A program made the position numbers and the translations under genes. Below, piece by piece: positions 18,791 to 27,892 of a DNA stretch of 64,000 nt. The DNA lies in assembly GCA_041389525.1 (NCBI GenBank), contig JAWKRR010000013.1:76128-140127 (forward strand), written 5' to 3'. This stretch comes from JACKFB01 sp041389525. Its GTDB lineage: Bacteria > Myxococcota_A > UBA9042 > PHBI01 > JACKFB01. Numbering within the stretch: position 1 is the stretch's first letter; every line of letters begins with the position of its first letter. A model generated the notes under the pieces. That model was not told where the DNA came from and ran no database searches. It saw only the letters and a list, made by a program, of their open reading frames with translations.

Positions 18791-19633
18791 CTACTCTTTG
18801 GGCTGCTTCGGCTGAAGCATGCCCCGGAAGAGGCCGGCCAGGTCGACGTTCAGCTTCACCTGAACCGGCGCCGGCTCGGTCTGCTTGGACTCATCGCGGG
18901 TGTCGTCGGTGGGCTTCGACCCGCTGCCGTCGGCCGAGGTCGCGCCGGCGGCCGGCTGGGCCTTGGTCGGCACGTTGACCGAGACGGACTCGGGCACCAG
19001 GGCCTTCGCGAAGGCGCCAAAGAGCGCCAGGGCGAGCTGGGGCCCGTGCTCCTTGAGGGTCTCCGGGTCCACGTTCACGTTGACCTGCCCCGTCGCGCCG
19101 GGAGGGACGACGTGCTCGGCCATGTAGCCCTCGAAGGCCTTCTTCAGCGAGTCGCCGATGCGCTTCTCGAAATCGGAGGGCCCTGTGGGCTCGCGGCGGC
19201 GCCGCGCCTCGTCCAGATCGATGACGCTGGCCGGCTCGGCGTCGGGGTTCGCGGCGCGGCCCTCGTTGGGATGGGTCCCGATGGGCGTGACCCCGGCCGT
19301 CGCGCCGGGCTTCACCCCGGCCTGCAGGCTCTCGACCAGGTTCATCAGGAAGCTCTGGGCGGTCACCTTGAGCTTGTCGGACTGCTCGGTGCCCAAATCG
19401 AGGGTGCCGTCGGCCTTCTGCGACACGCCGAGCTTGTCGGCCATGAGCTTCTGAGCGGCTACGCGGAACTGCTCGGCGAAATCGACAGGATGTGCGCCTG
19501 TCGCCTCCGTTTGCGCAGCTTCCACCTCGGGCTTCGCCGAGTCCGTCGGCTTCGGGTCCGTCGGCTTCGAAGCGCCCTTGGGGGCCGGCTTCGACTTGGG
19601 GGTCGGCGCCTTCGTCTCGTCGTCATCGGCCAT
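18791..19633 (-). CDS. Unknown Lys/Pro/Thr-rich soluble protein
   Basis: 280 residues, not recognised. The start has AGGAG seven bases upstream. The first ~45 residues are a low-complexity Lys-Pro-Thr-Asp stretch (KPTDPKPTDSAKPE). Two helical segments follow (FAEQFRVAAQKLMADKLG and DFEKRIGDSLKKAFEGYMAE), and the C-terminus has another Ser/Thr/Asp-rich linker and a short end, VQVKLNVDLAGLFRGMLQPK. The phrase VNVNVDPETLKEHGPQLALA is echoed by VKLNVDLAGLFRGM, hinting at an internal repeat. No signal peptide or membrane segment. It sits between the DUF4157 locus and the phosphoesterase and may belong to the former. Confidence 0.6.
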   Translation of the reverse strand: MADDDETKAPTPKSKPAPKGASKPTDPKPTDSAKPEVEAAQTEATGAHPVDFAEQFRVAAQKLMADKLGVSQKADGTLDLGTEQSDKLKVTAQSFLMNLVESLQAGVKPGATAGVTPIGTHPNEGRAANPDAEPASVIDLDEARRRREPTGPSDFEKRIGDSLKKAFEGYMAEHVVPPGATGQVNVNVDPETLKEHGPQLALALFGAFAKALVPESVSVNVPTKAQPAAGATSADGSGSKPTDDTRDESKQTEPAPVQVKLNVDLAGLFRGMLQPKQPKE

Positions 19634-19873
19634 GGTGCGCTCCTGTTGCAGCCGACGAAGAGATACCGCGTCCGGCCCTCGCTGTCATCGGACGGTCTCG
19701 CGCGGAGTGGTCGGCTAGCGTGTCGACCCACGGAACGGACCGGGCGGGTGCTTGGCCCCGTGGCGCACGGCGAGACGCGGCGAGGAGTCGCGCTGTAGCA
19801 CGGCGACGAGGCGCAACGCCGCCATGCGCCGCGCGGCCAAGCAGACGCGACGAGAGGTGTGTGGCTGGGCCCT
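19634..19873. other. Intergenic gap, 240 bases
   Basis: GC-rich non-coding stretch on the minus-strand path from the 252-residue gene to the 280-residue gene. No convincing protein, RNA gene or T-run terminator seen. It presumably holds a promoter for the downstream gene. Confidence 0.3.
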
Positions 19874-20632
19874 CTAGGCCTTGCCCAGGACCGTGTCCGC
19901 GCTGGGGGAGCCGCCCGAACCGACGACGCGCCCACGCCCGGCGACCACCGCGCCCTCGAGCACCAGCCACAGCTCGCGCTCGTAGTCTTGGCCCGCGGGC
20001 GTGATCGCCAGACCGACCAGAGTGCGGTCCAGGGCTGCCACCTGGCCGGAGCCCGCGACCCGCACCGCCCCGACGCCTTCGCTGAGGATCTCCTTGATGG
20101 ACTCAGCCGCCGCGGGGCCAGCGGGCGAGTCGGGCGCAAAGTGTCCGAGGATGGAGTCAGTGCCCTCGGTGAGCGCGCTGGCCAGGGACTCACCCCAGCG
20201 GAGCACGTCGGCGGGTGCGGCGGGGAGGGCGCGGCCATCGAAGATCGCGTCGAGCTGACCCTCCGAAAAGAGCGCTACCAGCACGCTATTTCGGGCGACC
20301 GCCTCGAGGCGGAACCGCTCGCCGTCGTCGTGGCCAAGCAGCCAGACCTGGCCCAGAGCCTTGGCCGGCTCGCGGAGGCCCATCAACGCGGTCACCGCCA
20401 CGCGGCCAGCCTGACCGTCCACGGCGACCAGCGGCTCGAGGCGAAAGCCCTTCCGCGCGCCTTGGGCGTAGAAGCGGCCGATGCTGTCGCCGTCGGCGGC
20501 GAAGCCATGCTCGGTGCTGAGCGCCCGCGCCGCGGACTCGTCCCGCGCGGCCATGGCCTCGCTCAGCGCGGCCACGGCGTCGACCGCGCGCCGTCGCGCC
20601 GGCGAGAGGCCGCCGTCGCCGCCGGAGCTCAC
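19874..20632 (-). CDS. Unknown protein coupled to the giant DUF4157 protein
   Basis: 252 residues from a GTG that overlaps the stop of the giant gene (GTGA), so translation is coupled and roughly equal amounts are expected. Not recognised. It begins with a helical segment (RRAVDAVAALSEAMAARDES), then a mixed alpha/beta region resembling a small sensor or nuclear-transport-factor-like fold in outline only (FRLEPLVAVDGQAGRVAVTA; WLLGHDDGERFRLEAVARN). No signal peptide, membrane segment or cysteine pair. By position it could be a partner, chaperone or protector of the giant protein; this is inference. Confidence 0.65.
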   Translation of the reverse strand: MSSGGDGGLSPARRRAVDAVAALSEAMAARDESAARALSTEHGFAADGDSIGRFYAQGARKGFRLEPLVAVDGQAGRVAVTALMGLREPAKALGQVWLLGHDDGERFRLEAVARNSVLVALFSEGQLDAIFDGRALPAAPADVLRWGESLASALTEGTDSILGHFAPDSPAGPAAAESIKEILSEGVGAVRVAGSGQVAALDRTLVGLAITPAGQDYERELWLVLEGAVVAGRGRVVGSGGSPSADTVLGKA

Positions 20633-23600
20633 CAGGTGATCCCGTTGCGACGGAAGAGGATGCGGGCCTGGTCGTCCTCGTAGCCGTCGAGATCGCTGAG
20701 GATCTGGTCAGCGCCACCGTCGACGCGCCGGACGACCGCGGCGATGTCGCCGTTGGCCGACGAGAAGCGCAGGACCTCCAGGATGCACTCCTGGTCGTCC
20801 TCGCCGGTCCAGCCGCTGATCATCTCGTCGATCATCGTCGCGCGCACCTCGGGCGGTGCGTGGCGATGTTCGCCCGCGCGGACCGAAGCGCGCATCGCGT
20901 CGTCAGCGCCGAAGAGCGCGTCGAGCAGGCTGGGCCCGTCACCGCTGAAGAAGCCGATGATGCGGTCCCACCAATCAGGCAGGTGCGGCCGAATCAGGTC
21001 GTAGCAGACCTGCATCAAGCGCACGACCGAGGCCACGTCTTCGGCGACCTGCGAGAAGCTGAAGTCGCCAATGAAGGCCTTCCACGCCAAGTAGATCACG
21101 ACGCCGATGGGCCCGAAGGTCAGCGCGGCCGTGACGATGCCGATCAGCAGTGAGACGAGGCGCGCGACGGCGCCCACGCCCTCGGCGATGGTCTGGATGG
21201 TGCGGATCTTCTCCTGGATCGCACCCATCGGTCCGGCGTCGCGGCCGCTCTGCTGTTGCGCCGCCATCTCCGAGCCGCTCTCGAGGGTCGGGCCTCCGGG
21301 CACCGGCTGGGCGCCGCTCGCGCGTGTCGGCGTGCGGGAGTTGATCTCGGCCTCGCTGGTCCTCGTCGGCGGCCGCTCGGGCGCGGGCAGGCCCGGACGT
21401 TGGTCGGGCGAGCGGTTCTCGCGGCGCGGCCCGGCGTCGCCCCAGGCGTAGGTGGTGCCCCACTCGAACTTGAAGATGCTGCCGAGGGGCGCCTCCCACT
21501 CGGCCAGATCCAGGCGATGCTCCGTGCCCAAAGTGGCTTGCAAGTAGGGGCGCGCGTAGAGGTTGATCGTCGGCTCGATGGTGACGCCGACGCCCAACTC
21601 GCCGCTGAACCGGCCGCCCTCCGACCTCAGCAGGCCGCTCGGGACGACGGTGACCGGCGCGTTCAACCGCACCTCGCCTTCGACGCCCGCGCCGAGGTTG
21701 GCGCCGGGGATGCCGATGGAGACGCCCATGTAGGCCGCGACGAACGCGTAGAAGTTGAGGCCCCACGACAGCGCGAGCTGGGCGTGGAAGTCGGGGACGG
21801 TGACGTGATCGGCCAGCGGTCGGAAGTTGGAGATGCCGATCTCAGCCGAGAAGAGCAGGTCCTGCATCGCGAGGCCGAGGCCGCCGCGAATTCCGATGTC
21901 GAGCATGGCCCCGACGGGCGGGAAGATCGGGATCGACATCTTCGGGAGGATGTCGATGCCCATGTCGAAGAGCGGCCGCCCGCGGACCAGCGGCACGTCG
22001 GTGCAGCGGATGGAGCCGCTCAGGACGGGCTGTAGCTCCTGGTCGACGTGCACGCCGAGCTTGCCGCCCAGCAGGTGGTTGATCTGGTAGTCGACCTCGC
22101 CGTCGATGACGAAGGTGCCGTCCTCGTTGTAGGTCGCCGACACCTCGCCGGACATGGCCCGACCCGTGGCCGGATCCGGCGGGAACAGCACGAAGTTGAT
22201 GGTGCCCGAGCCGCTGAAGTAGTCCTGCCCGCCCTCGGTGCGCCACTCGGCCTGGAACTGCCCGCGCATGTTGTTGAGGCGGGGCAAGACGACCGTGCAC
22301 GCCCCGCCGGCGCTGACGAGCTCGCTGTTCTGGATGACCGCGTGGCCTGTGAGGCTCTCCACCCGCAGCATCGCCTGGTCGCCGGTGCCGCCGATCTCGA
22401 TGGACCGCATCATCGTCGCGGTGCCGGCCAAGCGGACAAGGTTGTTGTTGACGACGTCGTACTCGCCGTCGGCGGCCACGTTGACCAGCGGCCCGGTGCT
22501 GTCCCAAACGTCGACGTTCAGGTTCCCGCCGAGCTGGCGCAGCTCGCTGTTGGTCACCCGCCCGCGGCCGCCGGAACCGGCGTGGAACACCAGCTTCGGC
22601 CCCGCGGTGGCGTTGGGCGGGAAGGTGACGGGCCGCCCGAGCCGGATGTCGCCTTCCCCGGTGAAGTGACCGTCCTCGTCGGTGTAGCGGCCGCTCGCCG
22701 AGGCTACGATGAGCGGAAGGGCCTCACCGTCCTTGATCATGAAGGCGACGACCCCGCCGACCTCCTTCACGTCGTTGTTCACGACCTTGATGTTGGCTGT
22801 GAATCCGTCGCCCGCTCGCAACCAGAACTCGTAGGTACCGAGCTGGAAGATCTTCTTCTCGCCCAGCAGCGAGCAGGAGCCTTCGGCGTCGATGGAGCCA
22901 CCGTCGGCCGTGCGGTACGTGATCTCGCAGTTGAGGGCGAAGAAGTCGTTCTCGCCCTCTTTCACCAGCGCGTTGAGCGTGCCGTGGATGCGGGTGAAGT
23001 CGTTGTTCTCCACCGTGATGTCGACGCCGGTGCCGCCCTGCACGATGAACGTGTAGGCGCCGGCCGAGCCGACGGTGACCTGGCCCTCGACGGTGCCGGT
23101 GCCGGTGCCGTTGAAGATGCCGCCGGTCTCGTTCTTCACCCAGTCGCCGGCAAGCGTCAGGGTGATGTTGCCCTCGGCCTTGCGGGCCTGGACGCCGATC
23201 TCTCCCCCGATGTGGGTGATGTCCGAGTTCAGCAAGTCGACGGCCACCGTCGACGGCATCAGCCAGAAGTCGTAGCCGCCGAAGGACAGGCCCAAGGACT
23301 TCGGGCGCGTAATCGCGGCGAGCGCCTGACCACTAAAGTTGGGGTCAGCGCCTGCTTCGTAGCGCCCGGTGAGGGCCAGGGTGCCGAACTCGACCGGGTC
23401 GCCGATGCCCAAGATGAGCTGGCCTTCGACCCACTCCAGCGCGTTCTGCGTGACCTTCGCTGAGAGGCCCGTGCCCCCGTTGAGCGTGAACGTATAGCCA
23501 GCGGCCGTTCCAAGCGTGACCTGACCGATCAGCTCGACCGAGCCCTCGGCGTCGACCACGGCGTTCTCGCCCTGCGAGAAGTCGTAATCCAGCGAGAACT

Positions 23601-25881
23601 GACCGCGGGCGAACATCTGCTCGCCGCGCGACACGGAGATGCAGATCTGACCGGTGATCTCTCGCAGTTCGCTCTGCTCGACGCGGACCGTGCCCTCGGT
23701 CCCCGGGTCGAGGTGGACCCCCCACTCGCCGGAGCTGCCGATGCGGATCGCGTCGACCACACGAAGCGTCGCGGTGCCGCTGAACGCCTCGCCGCGCCGG
23801 TAGGTCGCGTTGCTGAGGTCCATCTCGGCCTTGCGGACCTCGCCTTCCTTGGCGACCAGCTGAAGATTCCCGGTCGCCTCGGTGAGCGTGCCCGCGGTGA
23901 TGGTCGCCGCCGCGTTCGTGTTCTGGCCCAGATAAATCCCGAAACGGCCGGCGTCCTTCAAGAAGACGTCGGTCACCATCTGGAAGGTGGCGTTGCCCGT
24001 GAAGCCGCCCTCTTCGCCCGGCAGGTACTGACCGTTGATGCTGCCGTTGGCGACCTCGGTGGCGCCGTTCTTCAGCCGCAGCGGCACGTCGATGGTCGTC
24101 TTCTGGAAGCGGCTGTCCGCGATATCCACCGTGACCGACGCGTTCTGGCAGATGAAGAGCGCCCAGCCGGCCGGCTCGTCGCCGGTGTTCGTCGGATCCC
24201 CGACGTCGAGGTCGCGGGCCAGGACGAGGCTGCCCTGTCCGGTGACCTTGTCGGTCTCGGCGTTCCAGCTGCCCTCCACGCGTCCGGTGCCCAGCAGCGA
24301 GCCGCCGAGATCGAACTGAAAGTCCATCTCGATCTGGGCGTTCGACAACGCGTTGTTGTCGATACGACCCGATACGTGCGAGCCCGCCATCACGCGCATG
24401 GCCGCAGCCGGGGGCAGGGCGCCGGCGTCCTCCGGCGAGCGCGGCCACGACAGGTTGTTGATGAAGCGCACGTCGAGGTCGCCGCTGAACAGCATGCCCT
24501 CGACTTCGAGGTTGGCGTTCTCCAGCGAGCCCTGGAGGATCGGGGTCGTCCCGTCCTGAAGCTGCAGTTGAATCGAGCCGCCCATGCGGATCAGCCGCGA
24601 CTCGAAGACCTCGACGTCGAGGGTGGTCACCTCGGGCATCAAGACGATCTTCCACGGCGAGCTCTCGCCCAGCGGCTTCTCGACTGGCGCCTTCAGCGTC
24701 AGGTTGCCGTTGAACGCCAGCATCTGGTCGCTGGCCGTGTAGACGCCCTCGCTGATGCTGCCGGCGAGGAAGAGGGTGCCGCCCCGCAGATACTCGACGT
24801 CCATCGCCATCGTGATGCGGTCGAGATCGCTGGCGGTGACGACCACGCTGGCGTTCGCGCCGTCCTTCACGACGAGCGCGTCGCCGGTGGTGCCCAGCGG
24901 GAAGGTCGTGTCGCCCACGAGCCGCAGCGACGCGGTCCCGTCGATGGATTCCTGCGGCTCCTTCAGGTAGGTGCCGTCGATCTGGCCTTGCAGCTGGATG
25001 GGCGCCGCGGCCGCGGGCACCAGCAGCGTGACCCCCAGCGGGACGTGCACCTCGACAGACGCCAGCGCGCTCTCGGTGACCACGGCGCTGACCGTGCCCC
25101 CCTGCTGGATCTCGACGGAGCCCCAGTCACGCTGGATGGTCCAGCCGGTCTCGACCGAGGCGGTGGCCGTGCCGTTCACGACCGACTCGCCCTGCGCGGG
25201 CAAGCTCAGCGTGCCGTCGATGACGCCGCCGATGACGCCCAGCCCCTCCGGGCCCAGGCCGGTGATGCCGAACCCGACCTGCTCAAGCGTCAGCTCGGTC
25301 AGGCGGCTCTCGGCGAGCACCGCGATGATCGTCGACTCGCGACGAAGGAAGATCGGCCCCGCCTCGCGGCTCGGCATGCCGAAGTCGTTGGTCAGCGTGA
25401 AGGTGCCGCGCCCACCGATCTGCCCGGTCTCACCGGAGAAGTTCAGCTCCACGGTGCCGGTGCCGATCTCGTTCTCGCCCTCGGCGACGGTGAAGGTCAG
25501 GCCGCCGGTGGCCGCCGTGACGCGATTCGCCGCGACCGTGGCCGTGGCGGTCGCGCCGCGCGTGATGGTCGCGTGCACGCCAGCCGGGCTGCCCACCACG
25601 ATGTCGCGCAGCGTCTCGACCTGGCCCTGCCCGGACACGAGGTTGCCCTCGGATTCCCAGACGATCTCGGAGCCCGTGACCAGGAACGTGGGCTCACCGG
25701 CCAGCGGGAACTCGGCCTCAAGGCCGCCTTGGACGCGCACCAGCCGGTTCTGCTCGACCGTGGCGGTCGCGTTGGCCTGCCGCAGGATCGCCCCGGTGTC
25801 GCCCAGCGGCAGCGGCTCGGTCAGCGTGACCTCGCCAGAACCGGCGATCTCGCCCGCCGCGGCGTCGTAGCTGCCCCGCAA
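20629..25881 (-). CDS. Giant DUF4157-associated repeat protein, main body (downstream of a frameshift)
   Basis: 1,750 codons that read as the continuation of the gene at 25821-27575; the TTG used as 5' limit is probably not a real start. The region 22.3-25.9 kb holds about sixteen ~75-residue units, each with a motif like V-x-x-N/S-x-L-x-x-I-x-G-x-L (VENNDFTRIHGTLNALV, VTNSELRQLGGNLNVDV). Then comes a Gly-rich beta domain (KMSIPIFPPVGAMLDIGIRG), a Pro/Arg-rich linker and a hydrophobic segment (LVSLLIGIVTAALTFGPIGV). The acidic C-terminal block (MISGWTGEDDQECILEVLRF) resembles the tail of other DUF4157-type cargo proteins. The 252-residue gene overlaps its stop. Role: probable exported effector of a contractile injection system, by family association only. 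Confidence 0.8.
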   Translation of the reverse strand: MRGSYDAAAGEIAGSGEVTLTEPLPLGDTGAILRQANATATVEQNRLVRVQGGLEAEFPLAGEPTFLVTGSEIVWESEGNLVSGQGQVETLRDIVVGSPAGVHATITRGATATATVAANRVTAATGGLTFTVAEGENEIGTGTVELNFSGETGQIGGRGTFTLTNDFGMPSREAGPIFLRRESTIIAVLAESRLTELTLEQVGFGITGLGPEGLGVIGGVIDGTLSLPAQGESVVNGTATASVETGWTIQRDWGSVEIQQGGTVSAVVTESALASVEVHVPLGVTLLVPAAAAPIQLQGQIDGTYLKEPQESIDGTASLRLVGDTTFPLGTTGDALVVKDGANASVVVTASDLDRITMAMDVEYLRGGTLFLAGSISEGVYTASDQMLAFNGNLTLKAPVEKPLGESSPWKIVLMPEVTTLDVEVFESRLIRMGGSIQLQLQDGTTPILQGSLENANLEVEGMLFSGDLDVRFINNLSWPRSPEDAGALPPAAAMRVMAGSHVSGRIDNNALSNAQIEMDFQFDLGGSLLGTGRVEGSWNAETDKVTGQGSLVLARDLDVGDPTNTGDEPAGWALFICQNASVTVDIADSRFQKTTIDVPLRLKNGATEVANGSINGQYLPGEEGGFTGNATFQMVTDVFLKDAGRFGIYLGQNTNAAATITAGTLTEATGNLQLVAKEGEVRKAEMDLSNATYRRGEAFSGTATLRVVDAIRIGSSGEWGVHLDPGTEGTVRVEQSELREITGQICISVSRGEQMFARGQFSLDYDFSQGENAVVDAEGSVELIGQVTLGTAAGYTFTLNGGTGLSAKVTQNALEWVEGQLILGIGDPVEFGTLALTGRYEAGADPNFSGQALAAITRPKSLGLSFGGYDFWLMPSTVAVDLLNSDITHIGGEIGVQARKAEGNITLTLAGDWVKNETGGIFNGTGTGTVEGQVTVGSAGAYTFIVQGGTGVDITVENNDFTRIHGTLNALVKEGENDFFALNCEITYRTADGGSIDAEGSCSLLGEKKIFQLGTYEFWLRAGDGFTANIKVVNNDVKEVGGVVAFMIKDGEALPLIVASASGRYTDEDGHFTGEGDIRLGRPVTFPPNATAGPKLVFHAGSGGRGRVTNSELRQLGGNLNVDVWDSTGPLVNVAADGEYDVVNNNLVRLAGTATMMRSIEIGGTGDQAMLRVESLTGHAVIQNSELVSAGGACTVVLPRLNNMRGQFQAEWRTEGGQDYFSGSGTINFVLFPPDPATGRAMSGEVSATYNEDGTFVIDGEVDYQINHLLGGKLGVHVDQELQPVLSGSIRCTDVPLVRGRPLFDMGIDILPKMSIPIFPPVGAMLDIGIRGGLGLAMQDLLFSAEIGISNFRPLADHVTVPDFHAQLALSWGLNFYAFVAAYMGVSIGIPGANLGAGVEGEVRLNAPVTVVPSGLLRSEGGRFSGELGVGVTIEPTINLYARPYLQATLGTEHRLDLAEWEAPLGSIFKFEWGTTYAWGDAGPRRENRSPDQRPGLPAPERPPTRTSEAEINSRTPTRASGAQPVPGGPTLESGSEMAAQQQSGRDAGPMGAIQEKIRTIQTIAEGVGAVARLVSLLIGIVTAALTFGPIGVVIYLAWKAFIGDFSFSQVAEDVASVVRLMQVCYDLIRPHLPDWWDRIIGFFSGDGPSLLDALFGADDAMRASVRAGEHRHAPPEVRATMIDEMISGWTGEDDQECILEVLRFSSANGDIAAVVRRVDGGADQILSDLDGYEDDQARILFRRNGITW

Positions 25882-27575
25882 GTCCGCGCGCCAGTGAGGA
25901 TCGTCAGGGTCGCCGCGGCGTCGACTCGCGTGAGCTCGCTGTTCTCGACCGCGACCGTGAGGCTCGAGTTCGTGACCTCAAGCTCGCCCAGGCGAATGTC
26001 GCCCTGCTGGGTCAGGGTGCCGGCCAGGCCCCACAGGCCGTCGGTCACGTTGTAGCGGCCGGTGATCCCGACGCCGACCCACTGCGCGATGCTCAGGTCG
26101 ATGGTGCCGCCGACCTCCAGCCCCTCAGCGGTGTACTGGCCGGTGAGCTGCACCGCGTCCAATGTGACGTTGGGGACCAGTTCGAGCGGCTCGGCAAGGG
26201 TCACGGTGACCGCGCCCGAAAGCTGCCCATTGGTGAGGCCGGCCTCAAACGTGACCCGCCCGACCTGGGCCACTTCGCCGGTCACCGTCCCGCGGATGGA
26301 GAAGTCGCCGCCCTCGGTGAGCGTGACATCGACCGACCCGCCGGTCAGCGAGACCGCCGGGTGCAGATGCACACCGGAGTGCGTGATGGTCCCGTGCCCG
26401 CTGATGCCGCCCGAGCTGAAGCTGAGGTCCAGCGTGCCGTCGAGCACCTCCCCGATCTGGAAGGCCGCCCCGCGCACGTCCCCGCGCACCTCGATGTGCG
26501 GCTCCGTCTGGCCGGGCAGCACCTCCTCGGCGAGGGTCAGGGTCACACCCTCGAGGTGGATGTACTCGCCGACCGAGACGGTGCAGTCGACCGAGCCGCG
26601 CTTGAGGTGCCACGCCTCGTCGAACTCGATCTCGACCGTGTTGACCCGCAGACCCGGCATCGGGTCGGCGTTCACCGTGACCCGGACCGTCTTGCGGCCG
26701 TTGTTGGGGATGGAGACGTGGACCTGGTGCCCGAAGACGTCCAGGTCCAGATCGGCGGGTCGGCTCGTGGTCCCAGCCCCCGCGGCCTGGGTGGTGCTGC
26801 TCGCCCCCGTGTCGGCCGCGATGGCCGTGGGCGACAGCGGCGCCATCGCGCGTCCCGGCGACTGGCCTGCCGCAAAACGCTGGCCGATGGCCGCGGCCTC
26901 GGTCTCGGCGTGCAGGACCGGCTTGGCCCCGCGCACGTCCGGCGACACCGCGCCCGTCTGGCGCTGCTGGGCGACGTGGGCCATCTCGTGGCCCAGCAAG
27001 TACCGGCCCGTGGAGGTCTCCGGGTCGTAGGCCTGCGGGTTGAGGAAGACCTGCCCGCCCTCCATCAAGCCGCTGGCGCCGCGCGACTCGGTGCGTTTGC
27101 GGGCGTCGTCGTCGGCGCGGACGGTCAGCCCGTCCAGCGAGATCCCGAGCGCGCTGGCGAGCTGCTGCACGAGCTGAGCCGTGCGCTCGGCCCGCACCTG
27201 ATCGAGGTCGATGACGTTGTTGAGCCGGCCTTGCGGCGCCTCGGCCGCGGCCGCGGGCGCGAACCTGGACAGCAGCTCCGACGGCGTGGTCGCGGCCTTC
27301 TTGCGGCCGAAGGCCCGGTCCGCAAAGGCGGTGCCCACGGCGTCCGCGACCTGAACATAGAGCCGCTCGAGATCGGCGGGCTTCAGCAACCCCCGCTCGT
27401 TCAGCTCGGCGAGGTAGCTGCCGATCTGCTCGGGGCTGCCGCGGAAGTCGCGAACCAACTCGACGATATCGACGTCCAGCGCCTCAGCGCGTTGGAGCTC
27501 GCGACGCTCGAGCAGCAGCCGTCGCTGCTCGCGTTCCGCGGTCCGGACCTCGTGTTCGTCGTTTCGGGACTTCAA
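25821..27575 (-). CDS. DUF4157 (metallopeptidase-like) N-terminal part of giant eCIS-type cargo protein
   Basis: 584 codons from a TTG with GGAGG eight bases upstream. After a helical N-terminus (residues 1-110) comes a DUF4157 domain with zinc-type motif HEMAHVAQQR (His196, Glu197, His200) and a downstream HAETEAAAIGQRFAAG that can supply the third ligand. Beta-rich units follow from residue ~250. The last ~25 residues (TCGAATTPRRARSP...) are out of character, while the pattern resumes one frame over (DLRGSYDAAAGEIAGSGEV), so a one-base loss near 25885-25895 most likely splits one gene in two. DUF4157 is known as a marker of eCIS-linked toxins and cargo. No signal peptide, as expected for cargo loaded inside the cell. 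Confidence 0.82.
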   Translation of the reverse strand: MKSRNDEHEVRTAEREQRRLLLERRELQRAEALDVDIVELVRDFRGSPEQIGSYLAELNERGLLKPADLERLYVQVADAVGTAFADRAFGRKKAATTPSELLSRFAPAAAAEAPQGRLNNVIDLDQVRAERTAQLVQQLASALGISLDGLTVRADDDARKRTESRGASGLMEGGQVFLNPQAYDPETSTGRYLLGHEMAHVAQQRQTGAVSPDVRGAKPVLHAETEAAAIGQRFAAGQSPGRAMAPLSPTAIAADTGASSTTQAAGAGTTSRPADLDLDVFGHQVHVSIPNNGRKTVRVTVNADPMPGLRVNTVEIEFDEAWHLKRGSVDCTVSVGEYIHLEGVTLTLAEEVLPGQTEPHIEVRGDVRGAAFQIGEVLDGTLDLSFSSGGISGHGTITHSGVHLHPAVSLTGGSVDVTLTEGGDFSIRGTVTGEVAQVGRVTFEAGLTNGQLSGAVTVTLAEPLELVPNVTLDAVQLTGQYTAEGLEVGGTIDLSIAQWVGVGITGRYNVTDGLWGLAGTLTQQGDIRLGELEVTNSSLTVAVENSELTRVDAAATLTILTGARTCGAATTPRRARSPVLARSR

Positions 27576-27892
27576 CCCACCGCCCTCCGCACCCGCTACC
27601 CCGAAGGACCTCGCGTCATCTCGGATGATGGGGTCTGTCGACCCCGCCGGGGACTGCCGTCACCAGCGCGAGAGGTCCGAATCGTCTGCTCTTGAGGATC
27701 GTCCGAGCCGGAATTCGCCGAGGCCCGGTTCGCTGGTTTTCCGCGTCAACGCTGGCCCAACCGGGCCGTCGCTGATGCTAGCACGAAGCCGGCGGCTGCA
27801 CAGCCGACCGCGCACCGTGGGATTACTAGCAAGGAGCGATCCACTTCCGGGCGGCCGGTCCGCGGCGGGCCCGAACGCGCGCTGGAGGCCCG
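27576..27892. other. Intergenic gap, 317 bases
   Basis: Non-coding stretch between the stop of the AAA+ gene and the TTG of the DUF4157 gene, both minus strand. It carries the ribosome site of the latter (GGAGG). A TAGCAT box, read on the minus strand near 27775-27785, could be a -10 element, but no matching -35 was found. No RNA gene or T-run terminator seen. Confidence 0.35.

Noticed and set aside
25860..25910. Programmed ribosomal frameshift in the DUF4157 gene
   Set aside because: No slippery heptamer, no stop-codon-linked shift site and no adjacent Shine-Dalgarno-like stimulator was seen; an indel is simpler.
23713..26055. Long open frame (780 codons) on the plus strand, antisense to the DUF4157 giant gene
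   Set aside because: Its sequence is compositionally biased (Arg/Val/Asp/Gly) with no domain; the minus-strand frame has ordered repeats.
27576..27892. Small RNA or promoter pair in the gap before the DUF4157 gene
   Set aside because: Only an isolated -10-like TAGCAT was found, without a -35 or a T-run terminator.
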